DNA of 64,000 bases, from assembly GCA_022432975.1 (NCBI GenBank), contig CM039508.1, forward strand, positions 29,267,008-29,331,007. The letters are read 5' to 3'. Positions 10,840 through 21,884 of the stretch are shown in pieces. Each line of letters begins with the position of its first letter. Within the stretch, counting starts at the first letter, position 1. The position numbers were made by a program, and so were the translations under genes. The notes beneath the pieces were generated by a model. It did no database searches. It saw only the letters and a list, made by a program, of their open reading frames with translations, and was not told the origin of the DNA. The DNA comes from Begonia masoniana (taxonomy: Eukaryota; Streptophyta; Magnoliopsida; Cucurbitales; Begoniaceae).

Positions 10840-11240
10840 TAGGATTTGATAAGTGAAAATGGTCGTCCAAAGTTGTCGTCTAAAGTTGTCGTCCAAAGTT
10901 GGGAGTGTTGAAGTCACGTGGACCGTGGACGATAAAGTCACGTGGTCTTTGGACGATAAATTTAAGTATGTGGACGATGGGTCTGTTTAACCCGTAAGTA
11001 ACGAAGTCACGTGGTCTGTTAACGATAAAGTCACGTGGTCTATGGACGATAAATTTAAGTGAGTCTATGGACGTTTGTCTGTGGACGATGGGTTTATGTA
11101 ACCCATGAGTAATGAATTCACGTGGAAAAATGATAAAGTCACATGGTCTGTGGACGAGGAAGCCACTCGACCAGAGAGCGATAATGTTTACAGTCTGTGG
11201 ATGAAAGTGTCAAAGTAGTCCGTGGACAATTAAGCTGATC
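10840..11240. repeat. Degenerate repeats with CACGTGG and GGACGAT in LTR C
   Basis: AAGTCACGTGG recurs at about 10911, 10931, 10994 and 11028, alternating with GTGGACGATAAA and GTCGTCCAAAGTT. CACGTG is the G-box core. The place in the LTR equals that of the arrays in LTR2, B, F and H. Confidence 0.75.
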
Positions 11241-11495
11241 GATCTTGTGATCAAGATTGTTCTCGAATTATGTCGTCCAACTCTGAGGATTAATATGATG
11301 TCTGATATATGAAAGATTTATATTCTGGGGGTCTGAAGTATCAACCCCCTCAGAATATCAGTTGATGCTTGAGTTAAATGTCCACGAGTTTTCTTGCAAA
11401 AAAAAAATATATCCTTAGTTTTCACGTGTAAAGGTATAAACAAGTCATGAAGTTATGAAATTTGTCTTGACCCAAAACTGGGTTGTTACATAATG

Positions 11496-12074
11496 AGGCT
11501 AGTAGTTGCGTTAGGTCACCTAATTGTAAATTGGGGCTTTTGTTGAGTGCATTGGGTGTACACTTCCTCTTCTTTTGCCTATCTCTAATAAGGACCAAAG
11601 TAGCACAAAGTGGAGGATCTAGAGAATAGGCTAATTTCTTTGAAGGTTGGTGTGAAGGAAAGTTGATTCTTCCAACATACGGCAAGGAGTGAGGTGGAAC
11701 AATGACCATACTACCAATCCCAAAAATACTCTCTTCACTTATCTCCTTCTTCTCTTGATGCCATGTTGATACGTCTTTCCAATGGTTAGACATCACTTCT
11801 ACAACCACCATCTCTTCCCAAAGGGCATTTATTTTAAGGAATGGTGATATTGAGAGCCGTGGTATGTGTGCTTCTTCATAAAGGGGATTAAGATGCAACT
11901 TGATATGAGAGTGCTCTTGATTTTTTCTTGACATCAACCCATGCTTAGATAAGAGAAGATTTTCCTTTATTTTTCCTTCTTTTTGCATAGCTTCGTCACT
12001 AGCCACTTGTTCAGGCGTCATAGATAGTAAATTGATTGTCCTTCTGCCAAATTTAAAAGTATAGTGGTTGAGGA
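11496..12074 (-). pseudogene. Element A1 protease-to-RT linker remnant
   Basis: Reading from 12074 the frame gives NHYTFKFGRRTINLLSMTPEQVASDEA, clearly homologous to NNYSLKFGGRAIKLLPMTPEQIARDDA of A2, the segment just after the protease. Beyond LLLSKHGL the two diverge. It is bounded by solo LTR C on the left and element B on the right. RT, RNase H and most of integrase are absent from A1, so A1 cannot move by itself. Confidence 0.78.
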
Positions 12075-12639
12075 TGTAACGACCCCATTAGGGTCGAGAC
12101 CGATTCATAACTTTCTTAGGTCATTTATACTAAGTTTACTCTCTCTATATTTTTTTTTCTCCTTTTAAACAGTACTCAAAGACATTGCCATATCTGACAA
12201 AAACTTAACCCTTCAAAAACTCGACTCCTTCATAAGACTGTCGACATAATCAGTCACAGAGTCGAACGACATAACTCAGACATCGGTTCCATAACATATT
12301 CAGGCAGAAGGAAAGTGCCCTCAGACCACTCGACTTCATCGTTCGCGGGCTGCATGGATTTGCAGACATCTACCGATAGGAACACATTCCCCGAATGTCA
12401 CGTGCACTTCGCGTGACTCAATAGACGTCGCCCAGTAGAAGACATCATCCGATGGACACGAGCGTTTCACGTGACTCATGGACATCGCCTGGTAGAAGAC
12501 CTCTACCGATTACTAAACGACAAAGCATAATTACCCACATCATCCGATCACAAGACGACAAATCGTCCTCACTCACATCGTCCGATCACAAAACGACAAG
12601 ACTTATTACTCACTTCCTACCGATAGCAAAAAAAATCTA

Positions 12640-12965
12640 CATCTACCGATTTACATGTGAATCACACGTGACATATTAAGCATCATCCGATAGAAGACTT
12701 CAATCGGTGAACCAGAAATTCCTAGCATCTGACGATCGTAATAATCAGCATCTACCAATTGACATGTGCATCGCACGTGACATATAAGCATCATCCGATA
12801 GAAGACCTCTACCGGTGAATAAGAAATTCCTAGCATCTGTCGATCGTAATAATCAGCATCTACCGATTGACATGTGCATCGCACGTGACATATAAGCATC
12901 ATCCGATAGAAGACCTCTACCGGTGAATAAGAAATTCCTAGTATCTGCCGATAGTAATAATTAGC
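12640..12965. repeat. 108-bp tandem repeats in element B LTR
   Basis: Three imperfect units of about 108 bp hold GCACGTGACATA, ATCATCCGATAGAAGAC and CATCTACCGATTGACATGTG. The same array is present in the 5' LTR at 19790-20080. The repetitive minus-strand open frame over it follows the period. Confidence 0.85.
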
Positions 12966-13300
12966 ATCTACCGATGACAACATCTACGAAACGAGACATC
13001 CTGACTTTCACAGACTTCAACTTGACTAAAATAAGATTGCACAGGTATAAATCATAGACTCATCCAGAATACGTATAGCGGAAAACTTAAATAAAACATA
13101 AATCATTCTATCTCCTCATGATCATTCTTAAACTTACAAATCCAGACAGACAAATCCCAAAATCCATCGTGTTAAGAAAATCCCTTCCTACTTAATTTCA
13201 GTATGTATAATTTTTACTAACATCATAAGAGCAGTAACCAGGGGTCATAATCGCCTTCCAGCCACTCACTGTCACCCTGAGCTCCATCCAGCAACCAGTC

Positions 13301-14291
13301 TTAGACATCATCACTGAATTTGGAATCCTCACCTGATAGTTCTTCACCTACATCATAAGGTTTAAACTATAAGCCTAATGCTTAGTAAGGAGTGCAACGC
13401 TAACATGTATGCATGAATGCACAGTTTAAGGAAAACACATGTTCATGATCTTTTCTTGTTCTTGTTCTTATTCATCATTTTCATCTTGCGGATTAAGGGA
13501 GGATTTGTGCCGTAAAGGGGGGTTGACAGTTCTAGTGTACATGGTCCCTTGCGGGTCGTATTCATGGTCCCTCTTTTGGACAGTGACATACGCCAAACCG
13601 CCCCCAACCCTCTCTTAATCCAGGTTGCATAAGTTTCATATTCGTAATCTTAATCATGATGCAAAAAATGCATTTAAAACACTTTCATACACTTAAAAAA
13701 ATGATCATAAAGCATGAGCATGAGCATTCCTATTTCATCAAACAAAAGGACAGATCATTCATTCATCAAAAGATCATACTATCAACTCGAGTATCATAAC
13801 CAAACAGACAATAACAAAGATAACCTTTAAACATTATAGACAACTTCTACCTAGTACCCTTGTGATGTAGGGCCTTAATGGCCGGGAATCTTACTCACTC
13901 ACTTACCTGGTTTCCCTTAGCAACTTGAGCACTTCACCTCAGGATTTTTCTTCACCTAAAGCATTTCACATTATAGAGTTAAAACAAAATCCTAAAAGTT
14001 CTAACCAAAAGTCATCATAGAATCTAACGTACATGTATTTCTAAGTTCTTTAGTCAAGCACCTTATGTGCGTAGATCAAGTTTCCAGAACATAAAATGCC
14101 CAGATTCAACCTAGCAACTAAACACAGTCGGTTATCTTGATGTCCAGAATCGAATCAGAAATGTCATTACTAAACGCAGATTATAAATGTTACTATAATA
14201 ACTCTGCCATTGAAGAATCCGAAACTTCAAGTTCAAGCTGAAAACAAAGCTCTAAGTAACTAACCAGTAGCTACATTGTCTAAGCCTTACC
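13301..14291 (-). other. LTR B candidate spliced micro-ORF (broken in exon 2)
   Basis: Donor CTAG|GTAAGG at 14291/14290, acceptor TTTAG|GTGA at 13956/13955, donor CCAG|GTAAGT at 13907/13906, acceptor GATGTAG|GTGA at 13348/13347, stop TAA 13301-13303. Exon 3 reads EELSGEDSKFSDDV. Exon 1 ends TIHALG as in element H. Exon 2 has an extra base (GGGAAACC versus GGAAACC in H) and a stop in the joined phase. Confidence 0.45.
13490..13621 (-). other. Conserved inverted-repeat segment in intron 2 of LTR B
   Basis: GGATTAAGGGAGG at 13490-13502 pairs with CCCTCTCTTAATCC at 13608-13621. Between them is conserved DNA including GGTCCCTCTTTTGGAC, itself a hairpin. The same block appears at 39960-40100 (F), 54900-55037 (H left) and 61970-62100 (H right), and on the plus strand at 20100-20240 (inverted part of B). 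Confidence 0.6.
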
Positions 14292-14443
14292 TAGAGCGTG
14301 GATTGTCGGGGTGGAGACTGAAGAATCGGTCGCCGACGAAGGAGTCGTTGGCAAAGAGAAGGAGAGCCCTGGAGGATGAGAAATCGCAGAAGGAAAGTGT
14401 CGGCTACAGTGGGGTTTTAGTGAGGTTTAAGGATTTCTATTTT

Positions 14444-14453
14444 CTATTTATAT
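14444..14453 (-). promoter_or_regulatory. TATA box of element B 3' LTR
   Basis: ATATAAATAG on the minus strand, about 150 bp upstream of the inferred exon 1 donor. Same motif and spacing as in H. Confidence 0.6.
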
Positions 14454-14605
14454 CGATTGAAATCCATCTTATTTACAATTCTTCCATCACACAAATAAAA
14501 TCAATTAAGCTTTGGCATTTAAATTCAAAATTGTAAAGGTTAATGGTGGAGGTGACAGTTAAAGCTGTTAAGAAAATACCTGGCTGAACATTGTCGGGTG
14601 TTACA

Positions 14606-14620
14606 TCCACCACTCCTTAA
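14606..14620 (-). other. Polypurine tract of element B
   Basis: Minus strand AAGGAGTGGTGGA immediately before the LTR start TGTAACACCC; the expected primer for plus-strand DNA synthesis. Confidence 0.75.
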
Positions 14621-15335
14621 ACAAAATTTTCGTTCTCGAAAATTGATCAAGCAAAGAGTCAGGATATTTGGCCAACATGTCCTGCTGTCGCTCCCACGTG
14701 GCTTCTTCAATGCCATGATTCATCCATAAGACTTTTACTAGTGGAATTTCTTTGTTCCGCAGAGTATTAACTGCAGATTCTAATATTTGCACTGGTTTCT
14801 CTTCATACACCAATGTCGGCTCAATATTAATCTCTGTTGGCTTAACAACCTGCGTCGCATCACGTATGCATTTCCTTAGCATAGACACGTGAAAAACATT
14901 GTGAACTTTTCCCAGTGATGGAGGCCATTGCAATTTATAAACTGTATTACCAATCCTTGCCAAGACAGGGAATGGACCAATGAATCGTGGACTAAGCTTT
15001 CCCTTCTTGCCGAATCTTAAAACTCCCTTAAATGGTGAAATCTTAAGGAAAACTTCATCTCTGACGGCAAACTACAGATCTCTCCTCCTTTGGTCAGCAT
15101 AACTTTTCTGTCGGCTTTGTGCTGTCATCATTCTTTTCCTAATAATGGTGATCTTGTCTGACATGTGCTGCAAAATTTCAGGGCCTAGAAGTTTTGCTTC
15201 GCCAACTTCGTCTCAATATAAGGGTGATCTGTATTTCCTGCCATACAGTGCTTCGTATGGTGCCATACCGATGGTGGACTGGTAACTATTGTTATAGGAG
15301 AATTCAAGCAATGGCAGGTATCGACTCCAAGATGC
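14606..15335 (-). pseudogene. Element B integrase end and chromodomain
   Basis: Continues the pol frame after the stop at 15336. The lower part (14963-14601) starts MARIGNTVYKLQWPPSLGKV..FHVSMLRKC and ends with LRNKEIPLVKVLWMNHGIEEATWER, a chromodomain of the kind found at the C-terminus of plant chromovirus integrases, thought to guide insertion into heterochromatin. Upstream (15330-14964) the GPY/F-type region is interrupted by stops. The chromodomain is the reason for the chromovirus assignment. Confidence 0.85.
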
Positions 15336-17894
15336 CTAGAAATCTAGCACACAAGCCCTTAACATATCCTCGAGTGTCTGAATTGTCCGTTCGGATTGTC
15401 CATCAGTTTGAGGGTGAAAAGCAGTGCTGAGGGTCAACTTTGATCCCAACGTGTCTTGAAGACTTTTCCAAAACCTTGAAGTAAACCTGGGATCATGATC
15501 AGAGACAATGGATATCGGAATCCCATGCAACCTAATAATTTCCTGAACGTACAGATTAGCAAGCTGATCCATCGTGAAAGTTGTCTTTACAGGTAGGAAG
15601 TGAGCTGATTTCGTCAATCTGTCAATTACAACCCAAATGCTGTCATGACCTTTAGTTGTCTTAGGTAATCCTACGACAAAATCCTTGACAATGTTTTCCC
15701 ACTTCCACTCGGGGATTGGTAAAGGTTGAAGGGTACCTCCTGGACGTTGATGCTTTGCCTTAACTTGTTGGCATACCAAACACGACTCCACATACTTAGC
15801 AACATCCTTCTTCAAATTTGGCCACCAGTAAAGTAACTTTAAATCCCGATACATTTTGGTATTGCCGGGGTGTACAGAAAAAGGAGACGAGTGCGCTTCG
15901 GCCAAGATCAACCTGCGTAGTTCTTCATCGCTTAGAACATACCATCGATTCCTAAATCTCAAAATACCATCCCTGGAGAGACTGAACTCAAAAGAGGCGT
16001 CCTTCAACTTACTCATCATGCTATTGTTTTCCTTTGATTCCTTTTGTTGTGCCTCCTTGATCTTATCCAAAATAGTTGGCCGAAAAGATAATGCCGAAAG
16101 CAATGCTGATAACTCCGGAACTATCTCCAACTCGAATTTTTGAATCTCAACCTTCAAGGGTAATGACATGGTTGACACCGCAAGTTGCATTGTCTTTGAC
16201 ATTCTGCTTAATGCATCGGCTACAACATTAGCCTTACCCGGATGATATTTAATTTCAAAATCGTAATCCTTGACGAACTCCAACCAACGTCTTTGTCTCA
16301 TGTTTAATTCCTTTTGCGTGAAGAGATACTTCAAGCTCTTATGGTCAGAAAACACTTCACACTGCTGACCATACAAATAGTGTCTCCAAATCTTTAGTGC
16401 AAAGACAACCGCGGCTAATTCTAAATCGTGAGTGGGGTAATTCTGCTCATAACTCTTTAGCTGTCTAGAAGAATATGCCACAACCTTGCCTTCTTGCATT
16501 AGAACACATCCCAGGCCAACTTTGGATGCGTCACAATAAACACTAAATCTCTCTTCCTCAGTCGAGAGTGCCAAGAGAGGGGCTGTCGTCAACTTCAGTT
16601 TTAGTGCCTGGAAGCTATCTTCGCAAGCTCCATTCCAAGAGTATTTGGTGTCCTTCCTTGTTAAACTAGTTAAAGGCTTGGAAATTATAGAGAATCCCTT
16701 GATGAACTTTCTGTAATAGCCTGCCAAACCAAGGAAACTATGGACTTCACTGGCGTTCCTCAGTTGGGGCCAATCTTTTACTGCCTGAATTTTGGTTGGA
16801 TCTACAAATATACCTTCAGCAGAAATGACATAGCCTAGAAAGTTTACCTTATCCAACCAGAACTCACACTTGGATAACTTGGCATAGAGTTGCTGCTGTT
16901 CTAATGTCGTCAAAACTACTCTTAAGTGTTTTTCATGGTCAGCTTTGGTCTGTGAATAAATTAGGATATCATCTATAAACACAATCACAAACTTGTCCAA
17001 ATACTCACGAAACACAAGGTTCATCAAGTCCATAAAAGCTGCAGGTGCATTCGTCAATCCAAACGACATCACAAGAAATTCATAGTATCCATATCGGGTT
17101 CTGAATGTTGTCTTTGGTACATCACTCTCCTTAACCTTTAGTTGGTAATAACCCGAACGTAAGTCAATTTTTGAAAATACCTTAGTTCCTTGTAGTTGGT
17201 CAAACAAGTCGTCAATTTGGGGTAAGGGATATTTATTCTTGATCGCTAACTTGTTCAGTTCTCTGTAATCTATGCACATTCTAAGAGAACCGTCTTTCTT
17301 CTTAACAAATAGGACAGGTGCACCCCAGGGAGAACAACTAGGGCGTATAAATCCCTTGTCAACTAGTTCCTGGAGTTGGACTTTTAACTCCTTCAGCTCA
17401 ACAGGTGCCATGCGGTAAGGGTTCTTAGACACAAGTGATGGCTCGAGATATGTATCGATTACAAACTCAATTTCTCTATCAGGTGGTAACTCGGGCAAGT
17501 CATCCAAAAATGCTTTTGGAAACTCTCGGACTATAGGAATATCTTGGAGTTCTACCTTATCCTTTACCCGGACATCAATTATGCTAGCTAGAAAACTCTC
17601 ACAACCACCTTCCAGTAACCGTTGAGTCTCTAGTGAAGATATAATTGGCATTTTACTTATTTTTGGAATAGCTTGGAAGGAATACCGATTTTCGTTCGGG
17701 GGTCGGAACTCAACCAATCCAGACCTACAACTTATCGTGGCATAATGTCTGAATAGCCAATCCATTCCTAATATGACTTCATATCCCTTCATATCAATTA
17801 CGATTAGCTCTACATATAACTTCCTTTCTCCTAAAGATACAATATCACCTTTCACTATCTGTTCTGAATGCAAGGACTTCCCTGAAGGTAACAT
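15336..17894 (-). CDS. Element B pol: protease end, reverse transcriptase, RNase H, integrase
   Basis: An 852-codon open frame. In order: end of the protease domain ([13 protein letters not shown]), RT (residues about 150-330) with the catalytic block FIDDILIY, RNase H with [11 protein letters not shown] and ADALSRM, the integrase zinc-binding HHCC region ([16 protein letters not shown]), and the DD35E core with [22 protein letters not shown] and [10 protein letters not shown]. It stops after CVLDF, where H has a Gln codon, so the stop is a point mutation. At its 5' side TGA replaces a Ser codon (RSYSV in H), separating it from the protease catalytic site. It is the longest coding remnant in the window but not a complete polyprotein. 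Confidence 0.93.
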   Translation of the reverse strand: MLPSGKSLHSEQIVKGDIVSLGERKLYVELIVIDMKGYEVILGMDWLFRHYATISCRSGLVEFRPPNENRYSFQAIPKISKMPIISSLETQRLLEGGCESFLASIIDVRVKDKVELQDIPIVREFPKAFLDDLPELPPDREIEFVIDTYLEPSLVSKNPYRMAPVELKELKVQLQELVDKGFIRPSCSPWGAPVLFVKKKDGSLRMCIDYRELNKLAIKNKYPLPQIDDLFDQLQGTKVFSKIDLRSGYYQLKVKESDVPKTTFRTRYGYYEFLVMSFGLTNAPAAFMDLMNLVFREYLDKFVIVFIDDILIYSQTKADHEKHLRVVLTTLEQQQLYAKLSKCEFWLDKVNFLGYVISAEGIFVDPTKIQAVKDWPQLRNASEVHSFLGLAGYYRKFIKGFSIISKPLTSLTRKDTKYSWNGACEDSFQALKLKLTTAPLLALSTEEERFSVYCDASKVGLGCVLMQEGKVVAYSSRQLKSYEQNYPTHDLELAAVVFALKIWRHYLYGQQCEVFSDHKSLKYLFTQKELNMRQRRWLEFVKDYDFEIKYHPGKANVVADALSRMSKTMQLAVSTMSLPLKVEIQKFELEIVPELSALLSALSFRPTILDKIKEAQQKESKENNSMMSKLKDASFEFSLSRDGILRFRNRWYVLSDEELRRLILAEAHSSPFSVHPGNTKMYRDLKLLYWWPNLKKDVAKYVESCLVCQQVKAKHQRPGGTLQPLPIPEWKWENIVKDFVVGLPKTTKGHDSIWVVIDRLTKSAHFLPVKTTFTMDQLANLYVQEIIRLHGIPISIVSDHDPRFTSRFWKSLQDTLGSKLTLSTAFHPQTDGQSERTIQTLEDMLRACVLDF

Positions 17895-18346
17895 AACACT
17901 ATATCACCTCTCGGCTGGCAAGAGTTCTAACCTATGCTTACATACAACAGGGTTGATACAAACGAGTGTGTGGCTCCCGTATCTATAAGTGTATAAGCAG
18001 AAATACCACAGATCATAATTGTACCTGTTATGACCGTATGCTGCACCACATCCTCATCCTCCATTAAAGCATAGACTCTTGGCGCTACTCTCGCACGATT
18101 TGGGTCTGGCGGCATAGGGCAATCTCTGACCATGTGTCCAACCTTGTCACATCTATAGCAACGGCCAGAATATAATTTACATTCGCCATGGTGATTCTTC
18201 TGGCAGGTGGAACATAGAGGAGCTAGAGGTCGCTTTCCTTTTCCTTGATCATCATTTGGATTGAAGGGTCTCTTCACACCTTTCTGTTGTTGCTGCGATC
18301 CCCTATTCGGTTGTGGTTGCCAACCTCTGCCCTGGCGCTGTGGTGG
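17895..18346 (-). pseudogene. Element B gag zinc knuckle and protease active site
   Basis: The frame 18277-17927 has the CCHC knuckle CYRCDKVGHMVRDC (nucleic-acid binding in gag) and then the aspartic protease site YTLIDTGATHSFVS. A frameshift near the end separates it from the pol frame, and a stop at 18344-18346 separates it from gag. A complete protease catalytic site is kept here, unlike in H. Confidence 0.88.
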
Positions 18347-19067
18347 CTAAGTCTCCTTGATAAACTTCCTTGGCGGTTCACGTTGTCCTTGTACTGTTAA
18401 CTCAACTTCTTCCAATTCCAAAGCCTTAGTAGCCGATTCGGAATAGGGTATGTTATGGATCCCCGCAGTCTTCACTCCCTGGAAGAGGATCAGCTTCAGT
18501 CCATGGACAAACTGGTGAATCTTGTGTTCCTCATCATCTACCAGACGGGGTGCAAACCTGGACAAGGCCTCAAACTTACAGATGTAGTCAGTCACAGAAC
18601 CGGTTTGACGCAGCTGCATAAACTTCCATCTTTTTGCTGGCCCGAACCGCTCGGCTAAAATACTTGTCATAAAAGGCCGTCTTGAACCACGCCCAAGTCA
18701 TAGTTTCCGCATTCGTAGTGCTCTGAATTGAGTCCCACCAATGCCTTGCACCCAATGCAAGATGAAAAACAGCACAAGTGACCTTGTCCCCTTCATCAAC
18801 CTTGGCATACTTGAACATGTCCTCAATTGTTCGAATCCACTCCTCAGCATAAATAGGATCCAAAACTTGACCATTGAATACAGGAGGTCGAAGGTAGTGA
18901 AAGCGCTCGCTTCCATTGTCGTGAGTCGCATTTGAGCTAGAATTCCCTTGCTCTTCTCTAGTAGCCACCCACTGCTCAATTTGGCGGGACTGACGAATAA
19001 CCAACTCGGTTAGCTCAGCGATGGTGTTACTATCCTCATTGCTCTCTCTTTGTTGACCTCTTACCAT
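18347..19067 (-). pseudogene. Element B gag (frameshifted)
   Basis: Starts MVRGQQRESNEDS at 19067 (same start in H at 60397; MVRGRD in E). The retrotransposon gag core includes EEWIRTIEDMFKYA, HWWDSI and AWFKTAFYDKYF. An extra base near 18615 (cttcc versus ctcc in H) shifts the frame; the second half FMQLRQTGSVTDYICKFEALSRFAPR continues in another frame. The upstream six codons before the Met are probably leader. Confidence 0.88.
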
Positions 19068-19213
19068 TTTGAGATTCCTAAACAAATAATCATAAACACA
19101 TCTTAACGTAATGACATTACTAAAATCTTAGACACTTACAGTTGTTGGAGTGTGCTCATGTGACAATCTGTGCTGGAAGGCAATCTGCAGAATCGATTTT
19201 TGAACCCGGTTTT

Positions 19214-19225
19214 GCTCTGATACCA
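19214..19225 (-). other. Primer-binding site of element B
   Basis: Minus strand TGGTATCAGAGC, complementary to the 3' end of plant initiator tRNA-Met, four bases (taac on plus) inside the 5' LTR. Perfect 12-base match, extended by AAAACC. Confidence 0.9.
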
Positions 19226-19229
19226 TAAC

Positions 19230-20084
19230 TGTAACGACCTCATTAGGGCCGAGACCGATTCATAACTTTCTTAGGTCATTTATACTAAGTTTACTCTCTC
19301 TATATTTTTTTTCTTCCTTTTAAACAGTACTCAAAGACATTGCCATATCTGACAAAAACTTAACCCTTCAAAAACTCGACTCCTTCATAAGACTTTCGAC
19401 ATAATCAGTCACAAAGTCGAACGACATAACTCAGACATCGGTTCCATAACGTATTCGGGCAGAAGGAAAGTGCCCTCAGATCACTCGACTTCATCGTTCG
19501 CGGGCTGCATGGATTTGCAGACATCTACCGATAGGAACACATTCCCCGAATGTCACGTGCACTCCGCGTGACTCAATAGACGTCGCCCAGTAGAAGACAT
19601 CATCCGATGGACACGAGCGTTTCACGTGACTCATGGACATCGCCCGGTAGAAGACCTCTACGGATTACTAAACGACAAAGCATAATTACCCACATCATCT
19701 GATCACAAGACGACAAATCGTCCTCACTCACATCGTCCGATCACAAAACGACAAGACTTATTACTCACTTCTACCGATAGCAAAAAAAATCTACATCTAC
19801 CGATTTACATGTGAATCACACGTGACATATTAAGCATCATCCAATAGAAGACTTCTATCGGTGAACCAGAAATTCCTAGCATCTGCCGATCGTAATAATC
19901 AGCATCTACCAATTGACATGTGCATCGCACGTGACATATAAGCATCATCCGATAGAAGACCTCTACTGGTGAATAAGAAATTCCTAGCATCTGCCGATCG
20001 TAATAATCAGCATCTACCGATTGACATGTGCATCGCACGTGACATATAAGCATCATCCGATAGAAGTCCTCTACCGGTGAATAC
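19230..20084 (-). repeat. Element B 5' LTR, colinear part
   Basis: TGTAACGACCTC onward aligns with 12075-12930 of the 3' LTR with few differences, including the 108-bp CACGTG repeats. Colinearity ends at GGTGAATA near 20084. Confidence 0.9.
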
Positions 20085-20697
20085 GAATATGAAACTTATG
20101 CAACCTGGATTAAGAGAGGGTTAGGAGCGGTTTGACGTATGTCACTGTCTACAAGAGAGATCATGAATACGACCCGCAAGGGACCATGTACACTAGCACT
20201 GTCAACCCCCCTTTACGGCACAAATCCTACCTTAATCCGCAAGATGAAAACGATGAACAAGAACAAGAAAAGATCATGAACATGTGTTTTCCTTAAACTG
20301 TGCATTCATGCATACATGTTAGCGTTGCACTCCTTACTAAGCATTAGGCTTATAGTTTAAACCTTATGATATAGGTGAAGAACTATCAGGTGAGGATTCC
20401 AAATTCAGTGAGGATGTCTAAGACTGGTTGTTGGATGGAGCTCAGGGTGACAGTGAGTGTCTGGAAGGCGATTATGACCCCTGGTTACTGCTCTTATGAT
20501 GTTAGTAAGAATTATACATACTGAAATTAAGTACGAAGGGATTTTCTTAACACGATGGATTTTGGGATTGACTGGATTTCTAAGTTTAAGAATGATCATG
20601 AGGAGATAGAATGATTTATGTTTTATTTAAGTCTTCCGCTATACGTATTCTGGATGAGTCTATGATTTATACTTGTGCAATCTTATTTTAGACATCC
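20085..20697 (+). repeat. Inverted segment inside element B 5' LTR
   Basis: This is the reverse complement of 3' LTR positions about 13023-13650. Inferred exon 3 therefore lies on the plus strand here (20375-20421, EELSGEDSKFSEDV then TAA), although the splice acceptor has changed to TATAG. The breakpoints show no obvious repeat. Confidence 0.88.
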
Positions 20698-21404
20698 TTT
20701 CAAAACCTCCACCAAACTCACTAAAAACACCAAAACTTACTACCTATATGCATCCATACCAAATCCATTAAATATTACCTTGATTTCTTGCAAAACTTGA
20801 TGGAAAAATGGACGAGAGAAAAACTAGGGTTGCTGGAATTTTCGTTGATGAAAAGGGGGAAGAAGAAGCAATTTTGCTCTTTTAACCTTAAATTTATCTT
20901 TTTAATTAAAACAACTTTTTCCTTCTTTTAAATTCTTCCACAAAATTTGTAGATTTTATAAAACCACCCCACCCTTCTCCTCATAACCCTAAGCCAACGT
21001 AAAGACTATCTTCACTCACCTTTATTCATTTAACTTTTCCTTTAATTAAATTTGCACTTAACACCTTTTCTTTTTGACTTTTCTACTTTCTTTAAGAATT
21101 TGACCTTTCAACATCTAACTCCTTTCTTTGTTAACTTCTTCAACACCAAAACACAACCCTTACCTACCTTAATTGACTTTCCTTCCATGCCACATAAGCC
21201 ACAAGTAAAACCCACTTTTGACTTTTCCATATCTTTAATTAACTAAACTACTATAATTCTAACAACTCAAATCCTAGTATTTTCTCCCTACACTTTCTAT
21301 TCAAATTTCACTCTCAAAATTGCACAACCCTTGAATGAAATTAAACTCTCATAGCATACCCTAACTAGGGCTATGTACGTATAGAAAATTTCACGGGTGT
21401 TACA
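20698..21404 (-). repeat. U3 end of a different LTR joined to element B
   Basis: About 700 bp ending CACGGGTGTTACA at 21404. It resembles the U3 end of LTR1 (compare 5130-5797: AAAACTTGA..GATGGA, TACGTA near the end) and not the B LTR. A donor-like AAG|GTAATA lies at 20771-20780 on the minus strand. It marks recombination or a second truncated insertion. Confidence 0.7.
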
Positions 21405-21884
21405 ACAAAAACCGAGAAGATAAAACTTTATTAAACCAATTTCATATGATTCATCTTGGCTGATTTTTGCACATTAATTTAAGCAGATTTTTGTATTAAG
21501 TTGTTGGCATATATTTATATGCATAACATTGGTTCAAACATAATATGATAAGCTGAAAAACCGAGGAGATTAAGGCAATAAAAATTGAGATGAATAACAC
21601 AAGAAAAACCGAGAACAAGTTAAGGTAATTGGTTACTCACCTTGGCTGATTTTTGTGTAATGTGTGCAACATTGAAACCCAATTTTTACCTTAGTATTTT
21701 AGGCTACAAATGATAAGAAACTTGGTGCAAATATCATGATAAACATAGCCAAAATATCATACAAAATAGAACCGAATCAAGCCTTACAATATGAGCGGCT
21801 ATCCCGGTTTTGTGCTAGAAATTTTGACTAGAGTCAAATGAAACAAAAATGCATATGGGAAGCACCTTGTGCTCTGATACCACT
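21405..21884 (-). other. Element A1 5' leader
   Basis: Non-coding leader between gag and the 5' LTR; it contains repeated AAAACCGAG phrases also present in the A2 leader (63082-63576). No gag start is present on this side; element B is inserted and the gag and much of pol are deleted. Confidence 0.75.
21871..21882 (-). other. Primer-binding site of element A1
   Basis: TGGTATCAGAGC on the minus strand, two bases from LTR start TGACACGG on the plus strand. Perfect match to the initiator tRNA-Met type. Confidence 0.9.

Larger units (their letters stand above)
9188..11490 (+). mobile_element. Solo LTR C (2303 bp), TSD taatg
   Basis: Starts TGTAACAACC and ends GGTTGTTACA, with the perfect 5-bp duplication taatg at 9183-9187 and 11491-11495 and no internal region, the signature of a solo LTR. 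A TATA box is at 9316-9324. The leader layout reads exon 1 to 9443, exon 2 9815-9860, exon 3 from 10410. From 10840 to 11240 the U5-side DNA repeats GTGGACGAT and AAGTCACGTGG. Confidence 0.93.
12075..14605 (-). repeat. Element B 3' LTR (2531 bp)
   Basis: Plus-strand view TGTAACGACC to CGGGTGTTACA. Contains CACGTG-rich repeats at 12390-12960, exon 3 from 13347, exon 2 at 13907-13955, exon 1 ending 14291 and a TATA box at 14444-14453. An inverted repeat (13490-13502 with 13608-13621) encloses conserved structured DNA in intron 2. Confidence 0.92.
12075..21404 (-). mobile_element. Element B, Ty3/gypsy (Tekay/Del-like) with rearranged 5' LTR
   Basis: An intact 3' LTR (12075-14605), polypurine tract, chromodomain, pol, gag, PBS (19214-19225) and the first 855 bp of the 5' LTR are in normal order. 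From 20085 the 5' LTR is replaced by an inverted segment and then by the U3 end of another LTR family. Flanks differ (agga versus acaa), so there is no target duplication, consistent with rearrangement after insertion into A1. Confidence 0.88.

Noticed and set aside
12651..12983. Minus-strand frame with repeated VDADYYDRQMLGIS phrases (also at 19805-20056)
   Set aside because: Produced by the 108-bp LTR repeat in non-coding U5-side DNA; not a protein repeat family.
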